Assembly: GCA_021799275.1 (NCBI GenBank)
Contig: JAJZAT010000007.1
Coordinates: forward strand, 35,949-99,948
Length of the DNA stretch: 64,000 bases
From: Bacillota bacterium
Lineage (GTDB): Bacteria > Bacillota > Sulfobacillia > JAJZYS01 > JAJYTV01
Direction of reading: 5' to 3'
Part shown: piece after piece, positions 43,550-52,063 of the stretch
Numbering within the stretch: position 1 is the first letter of the stretch
Layout of the letters: every line of letters begins with the position of its first letter
Position numbers and translations under genes: made by a program
Notes under the pieces: model-generated
What the model was told of the DNA's origin: nothing
Seen by the model: the letters and a program-made list of their open reading frames with translations, nothing else
Databases searched by the model: none

Positions 43550-46500
43550 ATGGACCTCAAGACCGAGTTCCGCTTTTGGCAGACCGCGCTGCAGCGTTTC
43601 AGCATCCTCGAGGAGCGCCCGATCGCGTTGCCGCGCGTCGTCTGCCTCAAGGATGGCAAGGCGTCGCCGCCCCAGCAGCTTGGCCCGCGCGGCCTTTGGC
43701 CCGACCCGAGCGCGGACGAACTCCGTCTGCAGCTGGAGACCGATGTGCCCTGGCCCGACGCGCGTCTGCGCCTCGATGTCGACGGCGAAGGGCTTTTGCA
43801 GGTGGACGGCCGGAGCCGTGCGGCGAGCAACGCGTTTCACCGTTACGCGGATCTTCACCTGCCGCCGGGTCGTCATCTTCTGACACTCGAGGTCCTGCGC
43901 ACGGGGCTCATGGGGGTCGAGGTGGCGTCACCCCGCGTGCGCCTGGTCTGGCAGCGCATCGACCGCGAGGCGGCCGCGGCCGTCCTCGATCTCGAGGTGC
44001 TCTCCGAGTGGGCCCTCGACGAACGCACACCCGTCGCGGCCGCCAAGGCTGCGACGGACGGCCTGCTGGCCGCTCTGCGTCCCCTGCGCGGGCTCGCACC
44101 CGACCGCGCCGTCCTTCAGGACTGGCTTGCGCGACACGGTGCCTCCGCAGAGGAAGAGGGACTGCGGCGCTCCTTGCGCGGTGCAGGCGTCGCCTGGCCC
44201 GGACCGGCGCGCGAGCAGGTGACCGCCGCGCTCAGCGATACCGCGGCCGCCCTGCGCGGCCTGTTCCAAAGGCTCAGGGCGGACCTTCCCGACGGTATGG
44301 GCACCGTCGTCCCCCTCGGTCACGCCCACATCGACCTCGCCTGGCTCTGGCGGATGGAGACCGCCCGCAAGAAGGCCAGGCGCAACTACGCGACCCAGGC
44401 CGAACTCCTCGCAAACCATCCCGAATGGCGCCTCGGCATCTCCCAGCCGGAACTCTGGCAGTGGCTCAAGGAGGATGACCCGGACCTCTTCCAGCGCCTG
44501 CAGGCGGAGACCCTGACGGGACGGATCGAGCCGCTCGGCGCGACCTGGGTGGAGATTGACGGCCAGCTACCCGACGCCAGCGCGGTCTTGCGGCACCTGC
44601 TCTACGGCCTTCGCTACGAGGAAGCCCTGCTCGGCGAGCGACCGCGTACCGCGTTTCTCCCGGACAGCTTCGGTTTTGCGGCGGGCCTGCCCACATTGCT
44701 CGCCGCCGCGGGCGTGCGCCATTTCTGCACCACCAAGCTGCGCTGGAACGACACGACCCGCTTCCCTTACACCGACTTCACCTGGGTCGGGCCGGACGGC
44801 GCCACGGTCCAGGGGCATCTTTTCTCCGCATCCGAAGGCGGCTACAACGCGCCGGCGACCCTTGCCGACCTGCGCCGCACCGCCGAGCGGCACGCCCAGG
44901 ACGGCGGGCGCGGACCCCTGCTCTACGCCTTCGGGTATGGTGACGGCGGTGGTGGACCGACGCCGGAGATGATCGAGCGCCTGCGGCGCTACGGCGAACT
45001 CCCGCTGATGCCCCGCCTGCGTTGGCAGCCCTTGGGCGAGGTCCTGCCGGACGGTGGCACGCCCAGACTGCGCGGACCGCTTTATCTCGAATACCACAGG
45101 GGCACCTACACGTCGCAGAGCTGGGCGAAGTACCTCCTGCGCCAGGCGGAGGTCCTCCTGACCGCCGCGGAGGCGCGCGCCACCTGGGCGAAGGCCGGAC
45201 GCGTCAAGCCCTTGGCCGACTGGCGCAGCCTGATGCGGCTGCAGTTCCACGACATCCTGCCAGGGTCCTCGATCGGTCCCGTCTACGATGATCTGCGCAA
45301 GGAGCTCGAGCCGCTTCTGGCCCGCAACCGCCAAGTCGACGCGGCGGCGGTGGACGCCCTCATGGCCGAGGGAGCCAGAAGACCCTGTCTTGTGCTCGCG
45401 AACCGCGCCGGGTTCGCGTCGGGCGACCGGCTGGTCGAGGTGTCGAGACCGTTTGCGCCGCTGGCTTTGGACGGGCGCCCGCTGCCGATCCAGCGCACCG
45501 CCACCGGCTACCTCGTGCCTGCGCCCGCCCTGCCGGCCATGGGCATCGCCGCCCTGCCGGTGACGCGCGTCGATGTCGATCAGGCCGAGTCGCCACGCGC
45601 CTGCGACGAGGTCTGGCTCGCGGGCGGCGACGTCAAGGTGAAGATGGGCCGCGCAGGCATCGAGAGCCTCCTCTATCAAGGCGAGGAACTGCTCGCGGGC
45701 ATCGCGGGCGTCGAGATCTACCGCCAGCATCCGGAACAGTTCGACGCATGGGAACTCGTGCCGCCGGAGCTGCGCGTCCCGCTCGACCTGCAGCACCTGG
45801 AGCCCGTGCAGGTGGAGTTCGGACCGCTTCGCGACGCGGTGATGCTGCGCCATCAGGGTCCGGAAGGCCTCGAAGTGCATGAGCTCATTGCCCTGGAGCG
45901 GCACAGCGGCCGCCTGACCGTCTCGATCACCGCCAGGCAGCCGGGGCGGCACGTCGTGCTGCGCTACGCCCTGCCCTCGAACCTCAAGGCCCATGACGTG
46001 TCGGCGGAAGGCATGTGGGGCTGCGACCGACACCCGGTCGTGGGATCCGGACCTGCCGATGACGCACAGTGGGAGTGGGCCGCGCAGCGTTTCGCGGACA
46101 TCGCCGAACCGCATCTCGGCCTCGCCCTCCTGAACGATGCGCGTTACGGCCACGCGGTCGAGGGAGGAACGCTCTACCTGACCATCGCCACCTCACCGCT
46201 CTATCCGGACCCTCGGGCCGACGAGGACCCAGCCCCCGTGCTGCTTGAACTGCTGCCGCATCGCGGCAGCTGGCGCGACGCGGATGTCATGGCGCAGGCC
46301 CACGTGCACGCGGCCGGCATCGCGGCCGACCTGCGCGAGGCGGTTCCGACCGCGCCCGTGGGACCGTGCCAGGGCCTGCCGCGCAACCTGCGCCTCCTCG
46401 GCCTGAAGCCGGCGGAGGACGCCTCCGGCGACGTCATCGTCTATCTTGGCGAACTCTTCGGCGATCGGGGCGCCTGCGACCTCACCTTCACCTGGCCGCT

Positions 46501-46666
46501 CGCGGCGGCCGTGCACTGCGACCTCGTGGGCGAGAACCCTCAGGCTGACCATGGCACACTTCGACTGAGCGAGGACGGGCGCAGCCTGCATCTCCACTAT
46601 CAGCCCTACCAGCCGCTCGCCCTCCGCATCAGGCCGAAAGACGCCGAGAGCCGCGCACGGCAATAG
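43550..46666 (+). CDS. Alpha-mannosidase, glycoside hydrolase family 38
   Basis: This 1038-residue enzyme starts at the ATG at 43550 after GGGAGG. The order is an N-terminal beta domain (residues 1-250), then the GH38 catalytic domain with zinc-site GHAHIDLAWLW, nucleophile-containing LPDSFGFAAGLP and the helical bundle with RLQFHDILPGSSI. C-terminal beta-sandwich domains follow. Such large Man2C1-like enzymes are cytoplasmic and hydrolyse alpha-mannosides from oligosaccharides; no signal peptide is present. With the divergent transporter it forms a likely uptake-and-cleavage pair. Confidence 0.96.
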   Translation: MDLKTEFRFWQTALQRFSILEERPIALPRVVCLKDGKASPPQQLGPRGLWPDPSADELRLQLETDVPWPDARLRLDVDGEGLLQVDGRSRAASNAFHRYADLHLPPGRHLLTLEVLRTGLMGVEVASPRVRLVWQRIDREAAAAVLDLEVLSEWALDERTPVAAAKAATDGLLAALRPLRGLAPDRAVLQDWLARHGASAEEEGLRRSLRGAGVAWPGPAREQVTAALSDTAAALRGLFQRLRADLPDGMGTVVPLGHAHIDLAWLWRMETARKKARRNYATQAELLANHPEWRLGISQPELWQWLKEDDPDLFQRLQAETLTGRIEPLGATWVEIDGQLPDASAVLRHLLYGLRYEEALLGERPRTAFLPDSFGFAAGLPTLLAAAGVRHFCTTKLRWNDTTRFPYTDFTWVGPDGATVQGHLFSASEGGYNAPATLADLRRTAERHAQDGGRGPLLYAFGYGDGGGGPTPEMIERLRRYGELPLMPRLRWQPLGEVLPDGGTPRLRGPLYLEYHRGTYTSQSWAKYLLRQAEVLLTAAEARATWAKAGRVKPLADWRSLMRLQFHDILPGSSIGPVYDDLRKELEPLLARNRQVDAAAVDALMAEGARRPCLVLANRAGFASGDRLVEVSRPFAPLALDGRPLPIQRTATGYLVPAPALPAMGIAALPVTRVDVDQAESPRACDEVWLAGGDVKVKMGRAGIESLLYQGEELLAGIAGVEIYRQHPEQFDAWELVPPELRVPLDLQHLEPVQVEFGPLRDAVMLRHQGPEGLEVHELIALERHSGRLTVSITARQPGRHVVLRYALPSNLKAHDVSAEGMWGCDRHPVVGSGPADDAQWEWAAQRFADIAEPHLGLALLNDARYGHAVEGGTLYLTIATSPLYPDPRADEDPAPVLLELLPHRGSWRDADVMAQAHVHAAGIAADLREAVPTAPVGPCQGLPRNLRLLGLKPAEDASGDVIVYLGELFGDRGACDLTFTWPLAAAVHCDLVGENPQADHGTLRLSEDGRSLHLHYQPYQPLALRIRPKDAESRARQ

Positions 46667-46693
46667 CCGGTGCACGGCTCCTCCTAACGATGT

Positions 46694-46927
46694 TCAGCGT
46701 TTCAGCAGCGTGATCTCGTCCCAGCCGCCCTGTTCCACGATGGAGACCAGTTCGTCGCCGGTCTTGTGCGCCCAGAGGGCGATATCCGTGCGCGCACCGG
46801 GATCGTCGCTCAGGATGACGAGCACCTGACCCGCATCGACGTAGCGCATGGCGCGGATGGCTTCCATGAGGGGTCCTGGACAGAGCAGACCTCTGGTGTC
46901 CAGGAGTGCCGTCGAGGCTACCGGCAT
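46694..46927 (-). CDS. TusA/YeeD-family sulfur carrier protein
   Basis: This 77-residue protein starts at the ATG at 46925-46927 after GGAGGTGG. It has the TusA core: LLDTRGLLCPGPLMEAIRAM with the CPxP motif whose Cys carries persulfide, then SDDPGARTDI and the closing strand near the C-terminus. TusA-like proteins pass sulfur in tRNA thiolation, sulfur oxidation or selenium metabolism. The last possibility is worth noting because two selenocysteine genes lie in this window, but no direct link is seen. It converges on the mannosidase gene. Confidence 0.9.
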   Translation of the reverse strand: MPVASTALLDTRGLLCPGPLMEAIRAMRYVDAGQVLVILSDDPGARTDIALWAHKTGDELVSIVEQGGWDEITLLKR

Positions 46928-47111
46928 CGGCTCCACCTCCACGCCGCCCAGAGATCCGGGCCGGCTTCTAATGCCATTGGCGCACCTGCGCGCCACGGTC
47001 ACAAGGCCCGAACGGACAGCGCCACACGGCCCTCGAACTGGTGCAGATGGCGCATATCCGAGCTGACCGCGGCATATCTAGCGGTGACGAGTGGCGGAAG
47101 GAGGTGTCGCC

Positions 47112-47240
47112 ATGAACGAGGAGACGCGTGCCACCCCGGAACCTCACGAGCCCTGCCCTTGCGGTTCGGGGCTGAGCTACGGCGAGTGCTGCGGCAGGCA
47201 GGAGGCCACGGAAAGCCTCCCGGAGGGCGGGTCCGAGTAG
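47112..47240 (+). CDS. SEC-C motif miniprotein
   Basis: This 42-residue protein starts at an ATG after GGAAGGAGGTG, an excellent ribosome site. It is little more than one zinc-binding SEC-C motif (EPCPCGSGLSYGECC), like the SecA C-terminal tail, between short acidic ends. Free-standing SEC-C proteins occur widely and may bind the ribosome or SecB-like partners. The gene is shorter than usual gene-calling limits, but the motif and ribosome site make it credible. Confidence 0.88.
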   Translation: MNEETRATPEPHEPCPCGSGLSYGECCGRQEATESLPEGGSE

Positions 47241-47249
47241 GTCGCGACC

Positions 47250-47278
47250 TTGCAAACGCGCGTCCGCGGCGCTATATT
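47250..47278 (+). promoter_or_regulatory. Sigma-A promoter of the RRM gene
   Basis: TTGCAA (47250-47255), 17 bases, TATATT (47273-47278). It leaves an untranslated leader of about 100 bases. Confidence 0.82.
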
Positions 47279-47387
47279 GTTGGTGTCGCTTTGGGCAGCT
47301 TGTCTGGGTCCAGTGGCTCGAGTTTTGGCCAATGTCTCCTGGCACTTCCAAGCGAACGAAAAGAATGAAGGGAGTGCAGAATAAGAC

Positions 47388-47663
47388 TTGGTCAAGACTC
47401 TGTATTTCGGCAATCTGCCGTGGTCTGTCACCAGCGAGGACCTGACCCGGGCGGTTTCGCAGTACGCCGAGGTCATCGCGGCGCGCATCGCAACCGACCG
47501 TGAGACGGGCCGCTCGCGCGGCTTCGGGTTCGTCGAGGTCCCGGCCGACAAGGCCCAGGAAGTCATCGACGCCCTGAACGGCGCGGACTGGGAAGGCCGC
47601 GAGCTGACGGTCAACGAGGCGAAGCCCCGTGAGAACCGGGCCCCGTCTCCTCGCCGTTACTAA
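47388..47663 (+). CDS. RNA recognition motif (RRM) protein
   Basis: This 91-residue single-RRM protein has RNP-2 (LYFGNL) and RNP-1 (RGFGFVEV) in the correct spacing and a short Arg/Pro-rich tail. It resembles the small cyanobacterial-type Rbp proteins, often cold- or stress-linked in bacteria. The TTG start has GGAG 13 bases upstream, a wide spacing, but no better in-frame start exists before the RRM strand. It has its own promoter and terminator and is probably well expressed. Confidence 0.93.
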   Translation: MVKTLYFGNLPWSVTSEDLTRAVSQYAEVIAARIATDRETGRSRGFGFVEVPADKAQEVIDALNGADWEGRELTVNEAKPRENRAPSPRRY

Positions 47664-47675
47664 ACCGTAAATCGA

Positions 47676-47715
47676 CTGACGGGCTCGGCTACGGCCGGGC
47701 CCGTCAGATGTTTTG
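47676..47715 (+). terminator. Rho-independent terminator of the RRM gene
   Basis: A 14-bp stem (47676-47689 with 47694-47707, one G-U) has loop TACG, followed by ATGTTTT. Confidence 0.88.
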
Positions 47716-47764
47716 CTGCCTTGGCGTCTGCGTAGGGCCCACGCGGCGCGGGCAGACTGGAGCC

Positions 47765-48505
47765 ATGCGAACTCATCTTCTTGGCATGTTGACATGCCTC
47801 ACGCTCGTCGGATTTGGGGGCCCGGCCCAGGCCGCCTGGCACAAGGGTCCTCTGCAGGGACAGGTGATCGTCATCGACGCTGGCCACGGCGGGCGCGACA
47901 ACGGCGCCAGCGCCGCCGGCCTGGACGAGAAGGACCTCGTTCTCCATATCAGCCGCGCGACGGCTGCGGCGCTTCGCGAGGCGGGAGCCAAAGTGCTCGA
48001 GACCAGGCAGGCGGACGACAACCTGATCCCCCGCGGTATCAAGCCGTGCAACCTCCAGCGCAAGAATCTCGAGGCCAGGGTGGAGCTCGCCACCCGCCAT
48101 GACGCGGGCATCTTCCTCAGCATCCACGCCAACAAGTATGCCGATCCCTCGGTGCACGGCGCGCAGGTGTTCATCGGCGAGAACCCGGACGCCGAGCGAC
48201 AGCTGCTCGGCTCGTGCCTGCACGCCGAGATGAGCGCCCTCAGTGGCAGCCGCCGCCAACTCGACATGGCGCGGGATCTCTACCTGATGCGCCACCTGAA
48301 GATCCCGGCGGCGCTGATCGAGGTGGGCTTCATCTCGAACCCCGCGGAGCGCGGCCGGATGCTCCAGCCTGGCTACCAAAAGCAGGTCGCCGACGCGATC
48401 ACCCGCGGCGTCACGTGCTTCGTGCGCGGCCGGTCTGCGCTCAATCTGTCTCCGTCGCCGCACGCGGCGCAAGCGCAGCCGGTGCCGAGCGTTCCGGCGT
48501 CCTGA
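47765..48505 (+). CDS. Exported N-acetylmuramoyl-L-alanine amidase (Amidase_3)
   Basis: This 246-residue precursor has a signal peptide (MRTHLLGMLTCLTLVGFG, cleavage near AQAAW). The Amidase_3 zinc ligands and catalytic Glu lie in VIDAGHGGRDNGA, NLEARVELA, SIHANKYAD and LIEVGFISN. It cleaves the bond between MurNAc and the first Ala of peptidoglycan. There are no extra wall-binding repeats, so it is a minimal CwlD/AmiC-like enzyme. GGAG lies just before the start. Confidence 0.93.
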   Translation: MRTHLLGMLTCLTLVGFGGPAQAAWHKGPLQGQVIVIDAGHGGRDNGASAAGLDEKDLVLHISRATAAALREAGAKVLETRQADDNLIPRGIKPCNLQRKNLEARVELATRHDAGIFLSIHANKYADPSVHGAQVFIGENPDAERQLLGSCLHAEMSALSGSRRQLDMARDLYLMRHLKIPAALIEVGFISNPAERGRMLQPGYQKQVADAITRGVTCFVRGRSALNLSPSPHAAQAQPVPSVPAS

Positions 48506-48518
48506 CAACGGTAGGTCT

Positions 48519-49226
48519 CTATCCTTCGGCGACCGTCCGCAGGACGCCCATCGGCGTGCGCTGGGCGCCCTGCCCCATGGGATTGTCCCGCAAGGCTTCC
48601 CTGACGAGCTCGCGGTCCACGCCATCGCTCGCGCCGAGCACTTCCGAGCCGAGGTCGTTGCAGTCCACGATCGCCACCCCGACCCCCAGCAGGCGGCCAA
48701 GGTCCGCGGCGACCCGGTCCGGCTTCTCGGGAGCCAGAACGACGTAGTAGCCGAAGGGCTTTACGGTGTAACGGTTGGGGCCGTCGATCGCCGCCACCCG
48801 GCGGCCCGCGATGCGGTAGAAGTCGCCGCTGCGGCCGAAGGTTCGGGTGAGACCGCCGATCAGAGCCGCCAGCACGATGCGCGGCACGCCAACCTCGCGC
48901 ATGGCCATTTCCATCACGACTGGTTGTCCGATGCCGCGCCCGTGGATCGTCGTGTGGACGAAACGGGAGATCAGCCGCGCCAAGGTACGCGGCCTGACCT
49001 GCCACATGCCGACGGCCCGGCCCTGTGTGATGGAGACCACCTTTTCGGAGATGAAGGCGATGTCGCCCTGCCGCACGCCCGGCAGGAGATGTTGCCCCAC
49101 CAGGGACCTCAGATCCTCGCCTGGGCGTACCAAGGGAACCTGCACGAGCAGCCGCTCAACGGTGCTCTGGGCAACCTCCCGCGTGCCGCGGCGAATCCAC
49201 GCAAACTCCACGCCGGCGTTCGTCAA
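48519..49226 (-). CDS. CofE-like coenzyme F420:L-glutamate ligase-family protein
   Basis: The TTG at 49226 follows AGGAGG by seven bases, giving 235 residues. Segments QGDIAFISEKVVSITQGR, GRSGDFYRIAGRRVAAIDG and VDCNDLGSEVLGAS match the F420-0 gamma-glutamyl ligase fold. True CofE adds glutamates to F420. This gene stands alone with no other F420 gene in view, and Gram-positives carry relatives of unknown substrate. So the family call is good and the F420 role is doubtful. Confidence 0.78.
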   Translation of the reverse strand: MTNAGVEFAWIRRGTREVAQSTVERLLVQVPLVRPGEDLRSLVGQHLLPGVRQGDIAFISEKVVSITQGRAVGMWQVRPRTLARLISRFVHTTIHGRGIGQPVVMEMAMREVGVPRIVLAALIGGLTRTFGRSGDFYRIAGRRVAAIDGPNRYTVKPFGYYVVLAPEKPDRVAADLGRLLGVGVAIVDCNDLGSEVLGASDGVDRELVREALRDNPMGQGAQRTPMGVLRTVAEG

Positions 49227-49292
49227 CGCGCCACCTCCTCGCAACCCCCACCTTATGGCGGTACGAGGCGGGTGGTTACCGGGCGACGGCCC

Positions 49293-50186
49293 TCAGCGCC
49301 CGAACGGCCTTCGGCTGCGGCGCCAGAGATACGGCAGGAACTCGCGCAGGGCGACATCCGCGAGGATGGCTCTCGAAGCGGCCCTGCGGCCATGCTGCAG
49401 GGCCGCCTGCAAATCCTCCTTGCGGCCCTGACGCCAGAACGCGTAGGCGAAACGCACATCGTGCCAGGCCACCAACCGGCGAAATTCCCGCAGGTGGATG
49501 GGACCGTCCGGCGGGCCGAGCTCCAGGAACATGCGGTGCATGGCCTCGTAGACGCGCCGCGAGTTCTTGCTGTAGCTGGTACCCTCGTCGCGGTAGACCA
49601 CCAGCGGCCAGGCCAGGTGGAGGTCGTCGGTGAGGCGGGAGACCCGCATCCAGAAATCCCAGTCCTCCGTGCCGTCGATGGCCGAGCGGAACCCCCCGAC
49701 CGCCTGCCAGAGCTCCTTGCGCACCAGCACCGTCGAGGTCTGGAAGCGGTTGAGCCGCACGATGTCGGCAAAGGTGATATGGCGCCGGGGCAGTTCCCCG
49801 AGCGGCGGCGGCGGTGGTGCCGTGCTCCTGTTCCGCATCCAGTCGCTCGAGCACATACCGATCTCGGTCTCCTGTTCAAGCGCGGCGAGTTGGAGCTCAA
49901 GCTTTTGCGGCAGCCAGAGGTCATCGGCGTCAAGAAAGGCGAGCCAATCGCCCTTGGCGGCCTCGGCCGCGGTGTTGCGTGCGGCGCTGGGGCCCGCATT
50001 CGCCTGGCGGATAACCTTCACGTCCGGCAGTTCCCGCTCCACCAGTTCGGCGGTGCCATCCTGCGAGCCATCGTCCACGACGACGATCTCGTCGACCGGG
50101 CGCGTCTGCTCCATGGCGCTGCGGAGCGCCACCAGGATCGTATCCTTGGCATGGTAGGCAGGAACGATCACGCTGACCCGCTGCAT
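49293..50186 (-). CDS. Family 2 glycosyltransferase
   Basis: This 297-residue GT-A enzyme starts at the ATG at 50184-50186 with GAGGAGG about eleven bases upstream. It has VSVIVPAYHAKDT, VVDDGSQDGT, the DXD-containing FLDADDLWLP and TEDWDFWMR (ED base motif). It should transfer a sugar from a nucleotide donor to a cell-surface glycan. There is no membrane span. It stands apart from any polysaccharide cluster and diverges from the antiporter gene. Confidence 0.93.
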   Translation of the reverse strand: MQRVSVIVPAYHAKDTILVALRSAMEQTRPVDEIVVVDDGSQDGTAELVERELPDVKVIRQANAGPSAARNTAAEAAKGDWLAFLDADDLWLPQKLELQLAALEQETEIGMCSSDWMRNRSTAPPPPPLGELPRRHITFADIVRLNRFQTSTVLVRKELWQAVGGFRSAIDGTEDWDFWMRVSRLTDDLHLAWPLVVYRDEGTSYSKNSRRVYEAMHRMFLELGPPDGPIHLREFRRLVAWHDVRFAYAFWRQGRKEDLQAALQHGRRAASRAILADVALREFLPYLWRRSRRPFGR

Positions 50187-50291
50187 TCGGCGGAATCCTC
50201 CTCACATGGGCCAGTTTCGCCTGCGGCAGGAGGCCGCCATGCGGTCCCAGAAGGAAATCGGAGCTAAGGCCGCAAGGAAGGACATCGATCT

Positions 50292-51488
50292 ATGCCCGCT
50301 TCCCAATCCCTGCAGCTTATTCTCGGGCTTGGCGCCATGCTGCTCGCCGGCGCAGGGTTGGCCATACTGGCCGAACGCTGGCACGTTCCCGACATCGTCC
50401 TCTTCCTCCTGCTCGGCATCGTGCTCGGCCCTACCATTCTGAACATCGTGCGGCCGGCGGTCTTGCCCGCGCTCGCCGAGGGAGCGGTCCTGCTGGGCGC
50501 CGCCTACCTGCTCTTCGAGGGCGGTCGCAGCCTGGACGCCAAGGAACTGCGCGCCGGTTGGCGCGGCACCGTGATTCTGGCCACCCTGGGGGTGCTCGTG
50601 ACCACAGGGGTGGTGGGCGCCATGGCGCATCTGGCCTTCGGCCTCGACCTCGGCCAGTCGCTCCTGATCGGTGCCGTGCTGGCGCCGACGGATCCCGCCG
50701 CGATTGTGCCGATCCTGGCCGCGCTGCCGGTCGCGCAGCGGTTGAAGGCCCTGCTCGTCTCGGAATCGGCCGCCAACGACGCGACCGGCGCAGCCCTGGC
50801 GGTCGTCCTGGCGGGAGGTCTGAGCATCGGCTCCGGACTGCTCACTCTGGCCTGGAACCTGATCCTCGGGCTGGCCATCGGCGGCGTCGTCGGCCTGCTC
50901 CTGCACGAGCTCGAAGGCAGGCTCAAGGCCCCCCACCAGAGCCTGCGCACGATGCTCGCGCTGGCCGCGCTGATCACGGCGTACGCCGCGGCCACGCTGA
51001 TCTCCGCCTCGGGGTTCCTGGCCGCGTTCATCGCCGGCCTGCTCGCCGGTCGCAGCCACCGTCGCCTGCGCAGGCAGGATCCTGTCGCCGCCAGTTTCTA
51101 CGAATACTCGGCCGGCATCTTCGGCCGTCTCGTTCGCCTCACCGTCTTCACGGTGCTGGGGGCCAGCCTCGTACCTAGCGTGCTTTGGCGGCTCGGGCTG
51201 CCAGCCCTGCTGGTGACGCTGGCTCTCGTGGTCGTGGCGCGGCCGTTGACCGTCCTGCTTCTGCCGCTCGATCGCAAGGGCCGTTACCGCTGGCCGGAAC
51301 TCGCGCTCGCCGCCTGGGTGCGGGAAACCGGAGTGGTGCCGGGAGCCCTCGCCGCGCTGCTGCTCGCCCAGCATGCCCCACTGGCGCCAGAGGTGGCAGC
51401 GTGCGTGTTTGCGGCCGTCCTCGTCACGCTGCTCGTGCAGGCACCGACCACGCAGTACCTGGCTCGACGCCTCGGGCTCCTGCACTGA
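50292..51488 (+). CDS. CPA1-family Na+(K+)/H+ antiporter
   Basis: This 398-residue membrane protein has about twelve helices. Motifs of the NhaP/CPA1 type are seen: LLGIVLGP, LFEGGRSLD, LAPTDPAAIVPIL with the unwound-helix TDP, and SESAANDATGAAL containing the essential ND pair. It should exchange Na+ or K+ for protons to control internal pH. There is no cytoplasmic C-terminal domain. A small MFS remnant follows after about 55 bases. Confidence 0.93.
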   Translation: MPASQSLQLILGLGAMLLAGAGLAILAERWHVPDIVLFLLLGIVLGPTILNIVRPAVLPALAEGAVLLGAAYLLFEGGRSLDAKELRAGWRGTVILATLGVLVTTGVVGAMAHLAFGLDLGQSLLIGAVLAPTDPAAIVPILAALPVAQRLKALLVSESAANDATGAALAVVLAGGLSIGSGLLTLAWNLILGLAIGGVVGLLLHELEGRLKAPHQSLRTMLALAALITAYAAATLISASGFLAAFIAGLLAGRSHRRLRRQDPVAASFYEYSAGIFGRLVRLTVFTVLGASLVPSVLWRLGLPALLVTLALVVVARPLTVLLLPLDRKGRYRWPELALAAWVRETGVVPGALAALLLAQHAPLAPEVAACVFAAVLVTLLVQAPTTQYLARRLGLLH

Positions 51489-51544
51489 TCCTCCCCGACC
51501 CGCCAGGAAGCCGCAGGCTTTTCCCGGACCTCCTCGAATCGACC

Positions 51545-51961
51545 ATGCAAATCCGCGAAGAGAGGGGTGCGCATCGTAAGGCCCAGCGTGTCCAGCGGCT
51601 CGTCGTGTTCTCCGGCGTCCTGCAGGGGATTTGCGCCCTGCTCTTCGTCTTCACGCACAGCCTGACCGCCGTCTATATCGCGGCCGCAGTCTTCGGCGTG
51701 GGCTATGGCGCATACCAGGCCACCGACTGGGCCCTGGTGGTCGATGTCCTGCCCGGACGCACCGCGGCGCGCGACATGGGCATCTGGAGCATCTCCACCA
51801 ATGGCCCGCAGATGACCGGACTCCTGTTCGGCTGGCTTCTCTCGGTACTGGTCATCCCGCATCTGAGCGTGTCACTGGGGTACTGTGCCCTGTTCGCGCT
51901 GACCGCCGTCTTCTTCATCGTCGGCTCCGTGCTCGTCTGGCAGGTGCGCAGATCGGCCTAG
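51545..51961 (+). pseudogene. C-terminal remnant of an MFS transporter
   Basis: Only 138 residues are present: a short charged segment and the last four helices of an MFS protein (VYIAAAVFGVGYGAYQATDWALVVDVLP, then MGIWSISTNGPQMTGLLFGWLL). The preceding sequence in this frame shows no MFS homology and no convincing ribosome site. The pattern QATDWALVVDVLP resembles the transporter at 42262. It is most likely a gene decayed by deletion of its first two thirds, though expression of a small four-helix protein cannot be excluded. Confidence 0.75.
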
Positions 51962-52063
51962 TGGCGCAACTATCGCGGCCAAATGGCCATATATGATACC
52001 CTGATACCAGAAATGCTCCGCATCTGCGGTCGTGTCCGGCGGTTTCTGGACGAGGTGGAATTC

